Shown here piece by piece: positions 16,853 to 25,933 of a DNA stretch of 64,000 nucleotides (its first letter is position 1; the number at the start of each line of letters is the position of its first letter). The notes below the pieces were generated by a model. That model saw nothing but the letters and a program-made list of their open reading frames with translations. It was not told where the DNA came from and did no database searches. The stretch is from Pseudomonadales bacterium (GTDB lineage Bacteria > Pseudomonadota > Gammaproteobacteria > Pseudomonadales > Pseudohongiellaceae), in contig JACKOJ010000004.1 in assembly GCA_024234325.1 (NCBI GenBank), positions 62,001-126,000 on the forward strand, in the 5' to 3' direction. The position numbers and the translations under genes were made by a program.

Positions 16853-19537
16853 ATGATTGAATACCTGAATGGCCTGAACGCACATTTCGACAATGCCCTG
16901 TTCGACAAGGACGCTTTCTGCGCCCGCCTGCGCGAAAGCAAACAGCCCGTTGCCGTCTTTCGCGAGGCCCTGAACAATGCCCGTCAACTGCTGGACAGGC
17001 ACTACCATGACAAGGACGACATCAGCGCCCTCGTCTGCGGCCGCGCCTGGTTCATGGATCAGTTGCTGCGCTGCGCCTGGCAGCAGTACGACTGGGAGAA
17101 GCCCGACGATATTGCCCTGCTTGCGGTCGGAGGGTACGGTCGGGGGGAGCTGCACCCGCATTCGGACATCGATCTGCTGATCCTCACCCGTCACGACAAT
17201 CATGAGATCTACAAAAAGAATCTCACCGCCTTCTTTACCCTGTTGTGGGATCTGAACCTGGAGATCGGACAGTCCGTGCGCTCGCTCGCACAGTGCCGCC
17301 AGGAAGCCCTGAAAGACATTACCGTTGCTACCAGCCTGATGGAATCGCGCACCATTGTCGGCCCCGACTCCCTGCGCGACAACATGATTGCCCTGACCCA
17401 AAGCGATGACGTCTGGCCCGCCAAATCCTTCTTTGAGGCCAAGCGCGACGAGCAAGTGGCACGCCACAACAAATACTACGATATCGACTACGCGCTCGAA
17501 CCCAACGTCAAGACCTCCCCTGGCGGGCTGCGCGACATCCAGACCATTGCCTGGATCGCCAAGCGTTACTACAAGGCCAACACGCTGGCTGGGCTGGTTG
17601 AACTCGGTTTTCTCACCAACAGCGAATACGAACAGCTTGCGGCGGGCGAGCATTTGCTGTGGCGCCTGCGTTACGGTTTGCATCTGCTTGCCGGACGCAA
17701 GGAAGATCGGCTGCTGTTCGACAAGCAGAAAGATCTCGCCGCCCTGTTTCATTACGAGGACGACGAAAAAAGCCTGGCTGTCGAAAAGCTGATGCAGGAA
17801 TACTATCGCACCGTGGCGACGCTGCGCGTGCTGAACGATGTGCTGCTGCAGCACTTTGACGAGGCCATTCTGCGCGCAGATGAGAAGGAAGAGGTTGTTG
17901 TCATCAACAAGCGTTTCCGCATCCGCAGCGATTACATCGAAATCTGTCACAGCAATGTGTTCAGGCGTTTCCCCTTCGCGCTGCTGGAAGTCTTTGTGCT
18001 GCTCGCGCAGAACCCGCAGATCAAGGGCATTCGCGCAAGCACCATCCGCTCGATCCGGGAGCACACCTGGCTGATTGACGAGAAATTCCGCAAGGACCTG
18101 CGCAACATCACCCTGTTCATGGAACTGCTGCGCTCTCCGCATGAGTTGACGACGCAACTGCGCCGCATGTCCCGCTACGGCGTGCTCGGCCGCTACCTGC
18201 CCGAGTTCGGCGCCATCACCGGCAAGATGCAGCATGACCTGTTCCACATTTATACGGTTGATGCACACACGCTGCAGGTCGTGGAAAACATGCGTCGCTT
18301 CCGCTTTCCGGGAGCCGAGGAAAACTTCCCGATTGCCGCGCATATTGTGCGGCGCCTGCCGAAGGTGGAGCTGCTGTACATCGCCGGCCTGTATCATGAC
18401 ATTGCCAAGGGACGTGGCGGCGACCATTCCACGCTCGGCATGGTGGACGGCGCGGAATTCTGCCGCCTGCATCACCTGAGCGCCTGGGACACAAAACTCG
18501 TGTCCTGGCTGATCGGCAAGCACCTGCTGATGTCCATGACTGCCCAGCGCATGGATATCGCCGACCCTGAAGTCATCCATAATTTTGCCCTGGAGGTCGG
18601 CGACAAACTGCACCTGGACTATCTCTATGCCCTGACGGTTGCAGACATCAACGCCACCAACCCCACTCTGTGGAACACCTGGCGCGCTGCCCTGCTGCGA
18701 CAGCTTTACCTGAGCACCAAGCGCGCCCTGCGCCGAGGTCTGGAGAACCCGATCGATCGCGCCGACCGCATCAAGGACAAGCAGGAAAGTGCCCTGCAGA
18801 AACTGACCGAGCACGGCATGAGCGCCGAGCGCATCGAGCAGATCTGGGCCAACATCGACGACGAATACTTTGTGCGCGAGTCCACGGCCAACATCATCTG
18901 GCACACGGAAGCCATCGCCAACAGCGAGGCACAGGAAACCCTGATTCTGATTGAGGACCCCACGGAAGGCATGACCGAGGGCGGCACCCAGATTTTCATC
19001 TACACCCTGAACCGCAACCATCTGTTCGCCAGCAGTGCAGCGGCGATTGAAAAGCTCGGTCTCAATATTCAGGATGCGCGCATCTTCACTTCCAGCAAGA
19101 ATACCTGCATGAACACCTACACCGTGCTGGAACATGACGGCACTCCCGTTGCCGCCAGCAAGGTCAGGCGCGAACAGATCATCAGCCTGCTGCAGGAATA
19201 CCTGCACGAGCCCACCAAACACCTGAAAGTGTCGGACAAGCGCATTGCCCGCAAGCTGAAACACTTCAGTCGTCACGTGGAAACCGAACTGCTCAACTAC
19301 GACGACAAGCCCTATTCCACCGTGGAGATCAATTGCCCTGACCAGCCCGGCATTCTGGCGTCCATCGGCAAAATCTTCGCCGAGCACAATATTCAGTTGC
19401 TCAACGCGCGCATTGCAACTCTGGGCGAGCGCGTAGAGGACATGTTCTTTATTGTCGATGCGCACAATCAGAAAATCATCGACCCGGGGCAGATCGAGCG
19501 CCTGCAGAATGACATCCGTCAGGAACTGGGCAACTGA
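16853..19537 (+). CDS. glnD: PII uridylyltransferase / uridylyl-removing enzyme
   Basis: Senses glutamine and modifies PII proteins to control nitrogen assimilation. In order: a nucleotidyltransferase domain with GGYGRGEL (93-100) and DID (105-107), a GlnE-like helical region, an HD domain with LYHDIAKG (about residue 512-519) for deuridylylation, and two C-terminal ACT domains (about 710-790 and 818-890). All motifs look intact at 894 residues. It is 43 bp downstream of map, the same order as in Pseudomonas and E. coli. A long open frame on the opposite strand is a compositional shadow. Confidence 0.97.
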   Translation: MIEYLNGLNAHFDNALFDKDAFCARLRESKQPVAVFREALNNARQLLDRHYHDKDDISALVCGRAWFMDQLLRCAWQQYDWEKPDDIALLAVGGYGRGELHPHSDIDLLILTRHDNHEIYKKNLTAFFTLLWDLNLEIGQSVRSLAQCRQEALKDITVATSLMESRTIVGPDSLRDNMIALTQSDDVWPAKSFFEAKRDEQVARHNKYYDIDYALEPNVKTSPGGLRDIQTIAWIAKRYYKANTLAGLVELGFLTNSEYEQLAAGEHLLWRLRYGLHLLAGRKEDRLLFDKQKDLAALFHYEDDEKSLAVEKLMQEYYRTVATLRVLNDVLLQHFDEAILRADEKEEVVVINKRFRIRSDYIEICHSNVFRRFPFALLEVFVLLAQNPQIKGIRASTIRSIREHTWLIDEKFRKDLRNITLFMELLRSPHELTTQLRRMSRYGVLGRYLPEFGAITGKMQHDLFHIYTVDAHTLQVVENMRRFRFPGAEENFPIAAHIVRRLPKVELLYIAGLYHDIAKGRGGDHSTLGMVDGAEFCRLHHLSAWDTKLVSWLIGKHLLMSMTAQRMDIADPEVIHNFALEVGDKLHLDYLYALTVADINATNPTLWNTWRAALLRQLYLSTKRALRRGLENPIDRADRIKDKQESALQKLTEHGMSAERIEQIWANIDDEYFVRESTANIIWHTEAIANSEAQETLILIEDPTEGMTEGGTQIFIYTLNRNHLFASSAAAIEKLGLNIQDARIFTSSKNTCMNTYTVLEHDGTPVAASKVRREQIISLLQEYLHEPTKHLKVSDKRIARKLKHFSRHVETELLNYDDKPYSTVEINCPDQPGILASIGKIFAEHNIQLLNARIATLGERVEDMFFIVDAHNQKIIDPGQIERLQNDIRQELGN

Positions 19538-19552
19538 GCAACAGGAGACACG

Positions 19553-19912
19553 ATGCCAACAGCCACACTGACCTTGTATGGTATTGCCAACTGCGACACC
19601 ATGAAAAAAACCCGGCAATGGCTGGATGCCCATGGCGTGAATTACCAGTTCCACGACTATAAAAAGGCAGGCCTGTCCGCAGAGCTGGCACAGACCATGG
19701 TGGCTGCGCTGCCGATAGACACACTGCTCAACAAACGCGGCACCACCTGGCGCAAACTCTCCGCCGAGGAACAGGCCAGCGTGGAGCAAGGCAGAACCGC
19801 CGCGCTGATCAGCGCCAATCCCTCCCTGGTGCGCCGTCCGCTTCTGCAGCACCCAGGCCTGGGCTGGATCGCCGGTTACGACGAAACCCGATGGCAGGCC
19901 CTGCTGGGCTGA
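19553..19912 (+). CDS. ArsC/Spx-family protein, YffB-like
   Basis: Small thioredoxin-fold protein of 119 residues. It begins with a beta strand LTLYGIANCDTMKKTRQWL carrying one N-terminal cysteine (C14), in the arsenate reductase-like position, and ends with the LVRRPLL segment and a GYDETRW tail, as in the YffB subgroup. It has a good ribosome-binding site (AGGAG, 5 bases) and starts 15 bp after glnD. YffB proteins are often found near dapD/dapE; the substrate is unknown, though glutathione-dependent thiol reduction has been proposed for the family. It is not a proven arsenate reductase. Confidence 0.85.
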   Translation: MPTATLTLYGIANCDTMKKTRQWLDAHGVNYQFHDYKKAGLSAELAQTMVAALPIDTLLNKRGTTWRKLSAEEQASVEQGRTAALISANPSLVRRPLLQHPGLGWIAGYDETRWQALLG

Positions 19913-19973
19913 ACCCAAGACACCTCGCCCCGCCGGGGCTGACAACAGACACTGAAAACGCAAGGAACACGCT

Positions 19974-21014
19974 ATGACAACATTTTCATTTCACAGCATC
20001 GGCATCGGCATCGCCACACGCAACGGTCAGGGTGACATCATTGAGGTGTTTTACCCCATCGTTCGCCGCGCCCCCGACGCCGCCCTGTGTCAGGCCCTCG
20101 CAGGCACACTGGAGTATGCCGGTGGCAATGCCCACTGTGTGATCGGCAACACCCAGCTCACGCAACTGCTGGAGCAGTCTGCGATTGCCGAGGACGCGGA
20201 ACTGAATGCCGTTCTGCGCCAACTGGACAACAGCCGTCAAGACATTGTGGCCATGCTGATTGCCGAGGATACCGCGCCTGCCTCCGTGCCCGAGGTCTAC
20301 CTGAAGCTGCACCTGCTGTCCCACCGCCTGTGCAAACCCCACAGCCTGAATCTCGGCGGCGCTTTCGGCATTCTGCACAACCTGGCCTGGACCAGTCAGG
20401 GCGCCATCGACCTGGAAGATCTGCCAGCCCGACAGTTGCAGGCCCGCCTGAAGGGGGAACTGCTGGAGGTCATGTCGGTCGACAAGTTCCCGAAAATGAG
20501 CAACTACGTTGTGCCCAGGGGCGTGCGAATCGCCCATACCGCACGAGTGCGCCTGGGCGCCTATATCGGCGAAGGCACCACCATCATGCATGAGGGTTTC
20601 GTCAATTTTAATGCCGGTACGGAAGGCCCTGCGATGATCGAGGGACGCATCTCGGCTGGGGTCATGATTGGCGCAGGCAGCGACCTTGGCGGCGGCTGCA
20701 GCACCATGGGAACGCTGTCAGGCGGCGGAACGGAAATCATCTCCCTGGGCAGGGACTGCCTGATCGGTGCCAATGCCGGACTCGGCATTCCTCTGGGGGA
20801 CCGCTGCATTGTGGAGGCAGGGTTATACGTCACGGCGGGCACCAAAGTGCTGCTGCTGGACAACGACAATCAGGTAGTCAGCACCCTCAAGGCCCGCGAG
20901 CTGGCCGGCAAATCCGACCTGCTGTTCCGCCGCAACTCCGTAACCGGTGCCGTGGAATGCAAGGCCAACAAGACTGCCGTAGCCCTGAACGCCGAGCTGC
21001 ACACCCACAATTGA
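19974..21014 (+). CDS. dapD: Tetrahydrodipicolinate N-succinyltransferase
   Basis: Succinylates tetrahydrodipicolinate in the diaminopimelate/lysine pathway. The protein has 346 residues, the long Pseudomonas-like form, with left-handed beta-helix repeats from about residue 170 (VRLGAYIGEGTTIMHEGFVNFNAGT) to the C-terminus. The SAGVMIGAGSDLGGG and GLGIPLGDRC segments form part of the helix and cofactor site. An AAGGA site lies 7 bases before ATG. It is followed 25 bp later by dapE, two steps further along the pathway. Confidence 0.96.
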   Translation: MTTFSFHSIGIGIATRNGQGDIIEVFYPIVRRAPDAALCQALAGTLEYAGGNAHCVIGNTQLTQLLEQSAIAEDAELNAVLRQLDNSRQDIVAMLIAEDTAPASVPEVYLKLHLLSHRLCKPHSLNLGGAFGILHNLAWTSQGAIDLEDLPARQLQARLKGELLEVMSVDKFPKMSNYVVPRGVRIAHTARVRLGAYIGEGTTIMHEGFVNFNAGTEGPAMIEGRISAGVMIGAGSDLGGGCSTMGTLSGGGTEIISLGRDCLIGANAGLGIPLGDRCIVEAGLYVTAGTKVLLLDNDNQVVSTLKARELAGKSDLLFRRNSVTGAVECKANKTAVALNAELHTHN

Positions 21015-21039
21015 TTGCGCCAACAGCGCCGAGAGCATT

Positions 21040-22173
21040 ATGACATCCACCCTTTCACTCGCCATGGCCCTGATGGAAAAGCCGTCCGTCACTCCCGACG
21101 ACGCCGGCTGTCATCAACTGCTGACCGAACGCCTTCAGGCGATGGGCTTTGTTGTCGAATCCATGCCCTTCGGCAATGTCAGCAACCTCTGGGCACGACG
21201 GGGCAAAGCAGGCCCCCTGTTCGTCTTTGCCGGCCACACCGATGTGGTACCGGCCGGGCCCAGGGAGGACTGGCTTTGCGATCCGTTCACGCCCACGGTG
21301 CGCGATGGCATGCTGTACGGCCGCGGCGCCGCTGACATGAAGGGCAGCATCGCTGCCATGGTGGTGGCCTGCGAACAGTTCCTGGCCAGTAACGACGCCT
21401 TCACCGGGTCCATCGGTTTCCTGATCACGAGTGATGAAGAAGGTGTTGCGCTGGACGGAACTCGGCGCGTCATGGAAGTGCTGGAAGGCAGGGGCGAGAA
21501 AATCGACTACTGCATCGTGGGAGAACCCTCCAGCAGCAAGACACTGGGCGATGTCATCAAGATCGGACGGCGCGGCTCCCTGCACGGCCTGCTGACGGTG
21601 CACGGTGTGCAGGGTCATGTCGCCTACCCGCACCTGGCCAGCAATCCGATCCACAAGGCCATGGCCCCCCTGCACGCGCTTGCCAGCGAGACCTGGGACG
21701 AGGGCAATGAGGCCTTCCCGCCTACCAGCTTCCAGATTTCCAACATCAGCAGCGGCACGGGGGCAGACAATGTGATTCCGGGTACCTTGCACGCCCGCTT
21801 CAACTTCCGTTTCTCGACGGAACTGACGCAGGAGGAGATTCAGCGACGCACGGAAGCCATTCTCGACGATTTTGAACTGGAATATACGCTGGAGTGGCAG
21901 TTGTCGGGCAATCCCTTCCTGACGCAGCCCGGCACGCTGATTAATGTGGTCAGCGAGAGCATCCGTCACGTCAATGGTGTGGAAACCGAGTGCTCCACCA
22001 GTGGCGGCACCTCGGATGGCCGCTTCATCGCTCCCACAGGCGCGCAACTGCTCGAACTCGGCCCCTGCAATGCCACCATTCACAAGGTGAACGAGCACGT
22101 CAGTATTGCCGATCTCGACACCCTGACCCGGGTCTACGAAGACGTACTGGCACGCCTGTTGCGCAGCCGCTAA
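21040..22173 (+). CDS. dapE: Succinyl-diaminopimelate desuccinylase
   Basis: M20 metallohydrolase that releases LL-diaminopimelate for cell wall and lysine synthesis. Dinuclear zinc ligands are visible: H66 and D68 (FAGHTDVVP), D99 (GRGAADMKG), E133/E134 (TSDEEGVA; one is the general base) and E162 (VGEPSS). The C-terminal TIHKVNEHV supplies the last histidine. The 377 residues are typical. The 3' end overlaps that of the convergent rsmJ by 4 bp, leaving no room for a terminator between them. Confidence 0.97.
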   Translation: MTSTLSLAMALMEKPSVTPDDAGCHQLLTERLQAMGFVVESMPFGNVSNLWARRGKAGPLFVFAGHTDVVPAGPREDWLCDPFTPTVRDGMLYGRGAADMKGSIAAMVVACEQFLASNDAFTGSIGFLITSDEEGVALDGTRRVMEVLEGRGEKIDYCIVGEPSSSKTLGDVIKIGRRGSLHGLLTVHGVQGHVAYPHLASNPIHKAMAPLHALASETWDEGNEAFPPTSFQISNISSGTGADNVIPGTLHARFNFRFSTELTQEEIQRRTEAILDDFELEYTLEWQLSGNPFLTQPGTLINVVSESIRHVNGVETECSTSGGTSDGRFIAPTGAQLLELGPCNATIHKVNEHVSIADLDTLTRVYEDVLARLLRSR

Positions 22174-22955
22174 GGCGTGGACGCAGGCACAACGTAAACA
22201 TCGAAGCGACTGGATTTGCCTTCCAGTTGGTGGGACGGCCTGCGGCCCGCCAGCGGCTCTGCCAGTCGCGGTCGTTTGACCACAACACGCTTGTGTGCAC
22301 TCGCCAGAGCGACCGCCAGCAGTTCTGTCTCCCGATCCCCCCCCTGCCCGTGCAGCAACTGCTGCAGCAACAGCATGTGCTTCTTCACCTTCGCGCTCTT
22401 GCGCCGTTCCGGAAACATCGGGTCGAGATAGATCAGCTCCGGTGCAGGCGTCACGCTGGCTATCGCATCAACGCTGTCGGCCTGCACCAGATGCATCCGC
22501 ATTGCCGCATCACGCACGCGCTCTTCCGCACTCTGCAGCGCGCGCCTCAGCCCGTCCTCCAGCAGAGCATGCAGTATCGGAGAGCGTTCAAACAGAGTCA
22601 CCTGGCAACCTGCCGAGGCCAGCAGGAAGGCGTCAAGCCCCAGACCGGCCGTGGCATCCACCGCATGAATGCCCTGCCCGTTTTTGATGCCAGCAGCCTT
22701 CAGCAGCGCCTCTGGCTGGGTTTGCCGACGCTGACGGTAGTAAAGCGCCTCATTGTCAAAATCGACACGAACAGCGCCGACGGTAGTGTCCGACATCTGG
22801 CGCAGGCACAGACTGCCTTGCTGGTAGAACAACAAAAAATCGCAGGGCTCGCCGGGATCGTACAGTGGAATGCCCAGACGCGCGGAAAGCTCCGGCAGGG
22901 GAATGTACGCAGAGGCATCAGGATCGGCGAGCCGGATGGAAAGAGAACTGCTCAT
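22170..22955 (-). CDS. rsmJ: 16S rRNA (guanine-1516 N2) methyltransferase
   Basis: RsmJ/YhiQ family. The SAM-binding motif DATAGLGLDAFLLA lies in the middle and the catalytic-type motif IYLDPMFPERRKSAKVKK follows. ATG 22955 (MSSSLSIRLADPD) gives 261 residues and overlaps the uppP stop by one base (TGATG), indicating coupled translation. The frame stays open for 55 codons further upstream, but those would lie inside uppP and are not conserved. The E. coli enzyme has 250 residues. Confidence 0.93.
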   Translation of the reverse strand: MSSSLSIRLADPDASAYIPLPELSARLGIPLYDPGEPCDFLLFYQQGSLCLRQMSDTTVGAVRVDFDNEALYYRQRRQTQPEALLKAAGIKNGQGIHAVDATAGLGLDAFLLASAGCQVTLFERSPILHALLEDGLRRALQSAEERVRDAAMRMHLVQADSVDAIASVTPAPELIYLDPMFPERRKSAKVKKHMLLLQQLLHGQGGDRETELLAVALASAHKRVVVKRPRLAEPLAGRRPSHQLEGKSSRFDVYVVPASTP

Positions 22956-23770
22956 CAGGGCAGGCGTACGAGGTAGACGGCAAGAAGAGCAAGCCCCATC
23001 AAAATTCGGTAAATGATGAAGGGCATGAAGCCGATGCGCTCGATCAGGCGCAGAAAATAATGGATGCAGAGCCAGGAAACGAGCGCCGACAGACACAGTC
23101 CGTACAGCACCATTCCCCATTGGGCGGCAAGCCCGGAACGCGCCAGCTCCACCCCCTCCAGCAAACCTCCGGCCGCAATGATCGGGATCGCCAGCAGGAA
23201 CGAAAATTTTGCCGCCGCCTTCCGGTCAAGCCCGCAGAAAAGACCCGCCGTCATGGTCACCCCCGAGCGGGAGGTGCCGGGCAGCAGCGCCATCACCTGA
23301 AAGAGGCCAACCACGAGCGCCGATTTCAACGTCATGCCCTGCAGTGTCTGCCCCTGCCGGCCAACACGATCGGCGACATACAGCAGGCCGGCAAAGAAGA
23401 TGGAGGTAAAGGCAATGAGCAGCATGGAACGTGAATACTGTTCCACGTAGTCCTTCATCAGAAAGCCGGTCAGACCCGCCGGAATGGTTGCCAATACCAC
23501 ATACCAGGCCAGCCTCGATTCCTCGCTGTGCCGACCACGAAAGCAGGACTGCAGCCAGGCAGAAAACAGCGCAGCAATATCACGGCGGAAATAAGCCAGA
23601 ACCGCCAACAGACTGCCCACGTGCACCGCCACATCATAGATAAGCCCCTGATCTGCCCAGCCCAGCAATTCCTTCGGCAGAATAATATGCGCCGAACTGG
23701 AAATCGGCAGAAACTCCGTCAGCCCCTGAAGAATGGCAAGAAAACTCGCCCTGAAAAAATCCAGCTCCAT
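22955..23770 (-). CDS. uppP: Undecaprenyl-diphosphate phosphatase
   Basis: BacA/UppP integral membrane phosphatase that recycles undecaprenyl diphosphate to the monophosphate carrier; also linked to bacitracin resistance. Both active-site signatures are present: the LTEFLPISSSAH glutamate-rich loop near the N-terminus and the LLPGTSRSGVT loop near the middle. There are about eight membrane segments in 271 residues. It starts one base after the tsaB stop and ends overlapping rsmJ, giving a compact tsaB-uppP-rsmJ unit. Confidence 0.96.
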   Translation of the reverse strand: MELDFFRASFLAILQGLTEFLPISSSAHIILPKELLGWADQGLIYDVAVHVGSLLAVLAYFRRDIAALFSAWLQSCFRGRHSEESRLAWYVVLATIPAGLTGFLMKDYVEQYSRSMLLIAFTSIFFAGLLYVADRVGRQGQTLQGMTLKSALVVGLFQVMALLPGTSRSGVTMTAGLFCGLDRKAAAKFSFLLAIPIIAAGGLLEGVELARSGLAAQWGMVLYGLCLSALVSWLCIHYFLRLIERIGFMPFIIYRILMGLALLAVYLVRLP

Positions 23771-23771
23771 A

Positions 23772-24458
23772 TTATTCCCGGTAATCCATTTGTTCCTTCA
23801 CATAGACAGGCTCTGCCTGCATGGGTTCCACGGCCATGCCCTTGGCAAAGCGCAGGGCAGCCAGTTGACTCAGCATTTGGGCATCACTCGCACAATCGCG
23901 CACCTCACCAACCTCAGGCGATAGTGTTTCTGTCCCCTGCACAGCATTCAAAACAGTCTCCACATCACCCGCGAGACAGTCCTCAGCATTCAACGCCCGC
24001 AACGATGACAGGAACGCAGAGACAGGACCTACGCCCTCCTCTCCGAGCAATACCACATCGCCATTGACGGATTCATACAGGGCGCCATAGATCTCATCTT
24101 CCCGCGCCTGAAGGGCAACAAACACCCGTTTGCAAGCCTTTTCCTGCAGGGCACTGGCCGCCATGACAGCGAGTGATGACACCGGCACTACCGGCAGATC
24201 GCTCGCAAACGCCAGCCCCTGGACCACGCCAGTGCCTATCCGCAGGCCGGTGAAAGACCCCGGGCCACTGACAAACGCGATCGCCTGCAACTCAGCAACA
24301 CTCAAAGCCCGCTCTGTCAGCAATTCCTGAATCATGGGAAGCAACTGGCGGGCATGCTGGCGTACCTCGGAACTGCGACGTGCCGATGTTTGCCCGGAAC
24401 AATTCAGGGCAACGGAGCAATAGGCGTTGGAGGTATCGATGGCGAGAATATTGGACAT
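23772..24458 (-). CDS. tsaB: tRNA threonylcarbamoyladenosine biosynthesis protein TsaB
   Basis: Partner of TsaD and TsaE in making t6A37 on ANN-decoding tRNAs. An ASKHA-fold protein with ILAIDTSNAYCSVAL at the N-terminus and the VSGPGSFTGLRIG motif around residues 65-77. ATG 24458 gives 228 residues, matching the family; an upstream in-frame start would pass through the terminator of the preceding gene. It begins the minus-strand tsaB-uppP-rsmJ unit after a strong terminator. Confidence 0.94.
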   Translation of the reverse strand: MSNILAIDTSNAYCSVALNCSGQTSARRSSEVRQHARQLLPMIQELLTERALSVAELQAIAFVSGPGSFTGLRIGTGVVQGLAFASDLPVVPVSSLAVMAASALQEKACKRVFVALQAREDEIYGALYESVNGDVVLLGEEGVGPVSAFLSSLRALNAEDCLAGDVETVLNAVQGTETLSPEVGEVRDCASDAQMLSQLAALRFAKGMAVEPMQAEPVYVKEQMDYRE

Positions 24459-24481
24459 GGCGGGATTATACGGAAAGGAAT

Positions 24482-24519
24482 AAAAAAATCCCCCAAGGTT
24501 TTTAGCCTTGGAGGATTTT
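24482..24519 (-). terminator. Rho-independent terminator of the histone H1-like gene
   Basis: On the minus strand AATCCTCCAAGG and CCTTGGGGGATT form a 12 bp stem with one G-U pair and a 7-base loop, followed directly by a U7 run. It lies 40 bp after the stop of the Lys/Ala-rich gene and 24 bp before tsaB, so it insulates the two. Confidence 0.88.
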
Positions 24520-24559
24520 GTCTTGAACACCGAACATCGCCGGGAAATCCGGCGCTGAA

Positions 24560-25621
24560 TCAGCTTGCCGGTGTCGCGGCTTTCGCAGGAGCCTTACGTC
24601 GTGCAGCGGGCTTCTTCGCAGCAGGTTTTTTCGCTGCGGCGGGCTTCTTCGCTGCCGGCTTTTTCGCTACTGCTTTCTTAGCGGCGGGTTTCTTGGCAGC
24701 AGGTTTCTTTGCCGCTGCTTTCTTGGCTGCGGGTTTCGCTGCCGGCTTCTTCGCTGCGGCAGGTTTCTTGGCCGCTGCTGCTTTCTTCGGAGCTGCCTTT
24801 TTAGGAGCCGCTTTACGCGCTGCGGGCTTCTTGGCTGCTGGTTTGGCGGCAGCTTTCTTCGCAGCCGGCTTGGCAACCGCTTTCTTCACGGCTTTTACTG
24901 CCTTCTTGGCAACCGCTTTGGCTTTCGCCGCCGCTTTCTTTGCCGCTGCTTTTTCGCGCAGAGCAAGACGCTTGGCAGCTACTTTGGCTTTCGCCGCCGC
25001 CTTCTTGGCAGCCGCCTTTTCACGCTCCAGGCGCTTCTTGGCTGCCGCTTTGGCTTTTACTGCAGCTTTCTGTGCTGCAGCTTTTGCCTTAACGGCTGCT
25101 TTCTTGGCAGCAATCTTCTGCTTCAGCTTCTCTTTCTTGATGCGGGCAGCTTCTTTCACAGCGTCTGCCTTCACACGCTTCTTCTTCCACTGTGCGGAGA
25201 AAGCTTTTACAGCTTTGGCGAGATCTGCTTCTACTTTGGCAGCGAGAGCAGCCTTGCGGGCATCTGCTGCTTTCTTGCGGGCTTCCTCGGCAGCTTTGGC
25301 TTTTGCTGCAGCCTGGGCAGCTTTCACACTGGTTTCAGCAGATTTGAGTTTAGCGTTAGTTTCGCGGACTTTGGCTGCCAGCTTGGTTGCAGCAGCTTTG
25401 GCAGTAACGGCAGCTTTCTTGCTTGCTGCTGTTTTGGTCTGAGCAGCTTTGGATTTCGCAGCCTCGGCTTTGCTCTGTGCAGTAGCGAGCTTCTTGCCAG
25501 CGGCAGCGGCTTCTTTTTGCAGTTTAGCTAAAGCTGCTTGTGCTTTTGCAAGAGTGGCATCACCGGTTTTTTTAACCGCCGATTTAGCAGGCGCCTTCTT
25601 TGTCGCTTTCACTTTGGCCAT
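24560..25621 (-). CDS. Lysine/alanine-rich histone H1-like protein (AlgP type)
   Basis: A 353-residue, extremely basic, low-complexity protein made mostly of Lys and Ala. Residues 1-160 are Lys/Ala/Glu-rich and likely helical (coiled-coil-like). From about residue 250 to the end there are about a dozen KPAA units spaced as KKPAAKK repeats. This matches the AlgP/AlgR3 family of Pseudomonas, whose tails resemble eukaryotic histone H1 and bind DNA. A good AGGAGAG site precedes ATG. It is monocistronic, with its own terminator. The symbol is withheld because low-complexity similarity alone cannot prove orthology. The gene is likely expressed, given its ribosome-binding site and terminator. Confidence 0.85.
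   Translation of the reverse strand: MAKVKATKKAPAKSAVKKTGDATLAKAQAALAKLQKEAAAAGKKLATAQSKAEAAKSKAAQTKTAASKKAAVTAKAAATKLAAKVRETNAKLKSAETSVKAAQAAAKAKAAEEARKKAADARKAALAAKVEADLAKAVKAFSAQWKKKRVKADAVKEAARIKKEKLKQKIAAKKAAVKAKAAAQKAAVKAKAAAKKRLEREKAAAKKAAAKAKVAAKRLALREKAAAKKAAAKAKAVAKKAVKAVKKAVAKPAAKKAAAKPAAKKPAARKAAPKKAAPKKAAAAKKPAAAKKPAAKPAAKKAAAKKPAAKKPAAKKAVAKKPAAKKPAAAKKPAAKKPAARRKAPAKAATPAS
24563..24874. repeat. Degenerate tandem repeats encoding KPAA units
   Basis: About 310 bp of short GC-rich repeats (12-15 bp units such as TTCTTGGCTGCGGG with third-base variation) encode the proline-containing tail of the H1-like protein. Unit lengths are multiples of three, so expansion or loss would keep the frame. 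Such arrays in Pseudomonas algP are known hotspots of rearrangement; instability here is inferred. Confidence 0.8.
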
Positions 25622-25852
25622 ACTGTTATCTCTCCTAAAATGTGGAACAAAACCACCTTAATTTCATCAACATGGGTGACCCCACGTTTGAGCGGCACCT
25701 TAGCACAAAAAATATCTGCTATACAGCAGTGCAATCCGAAATTATTGAAAAAAATCAACTTAAATCAGCAAATAAATCACAAATTTCGCAGAACAGAGTC
25801 CGGATGAAAGCGGAAAGGGAAAAAACGCAGGAATTGAAACGAAAAGCAGGCA
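25622..25852 (-). promoter_or_regulatory. AT-rich upstream region of the H1-like gene
   Basis: Noticeably more AT-rich than its surroundings and without a credible gene. On the minus strand it contains a short dyad CTGCT-GTAT-AGCAG (about 25714-25727), next to a TTGCAC and a TATTTT that are not ideally spaced as -35/-10, then the AGGAGAG ribosome-binding site. It probably holds the promoter, but I cannot fix its position. Confidence 0.35.
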
Positions 25853-25854
25853 AT

Positions 25855-25880
25855 AAAAAAGGATGCACAAGGCATCCTTT
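25855..25880 (-). terminator. Rho-independent terminator of adk
   Basis: Minus-strand RNA AAAGGATGC-CTTGT-GCATCCTTT gives a 9 bp stem with a 5-base loop followed by a U-rich tail (TTTTTTATT). It lies about 55 bp after the adk stop. Confidence 0.88.
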
Positions 25881-25933
25881 CTAACGTTCGATCCGGGGCG
25901 TTGTCAGACACAACGCCCGGTCAATTTGATCGC

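Noticed and set aside
16655..19963. Open frame of about 1,100 codons antisense to glnD
   Set aside because: It covers the complement of glnD, which has full domain evidence. The translation is low in recognisable motifs and rich in residues produced by complementing GC-rich codons. A compositional shadow.
24563..24874. Short regular repeats considered as a CRISPR array
   Set aside because: The units are contiguous, without unique spacers, and encode the KPAA tail of a Lys/Ala-rich protein in one frame.
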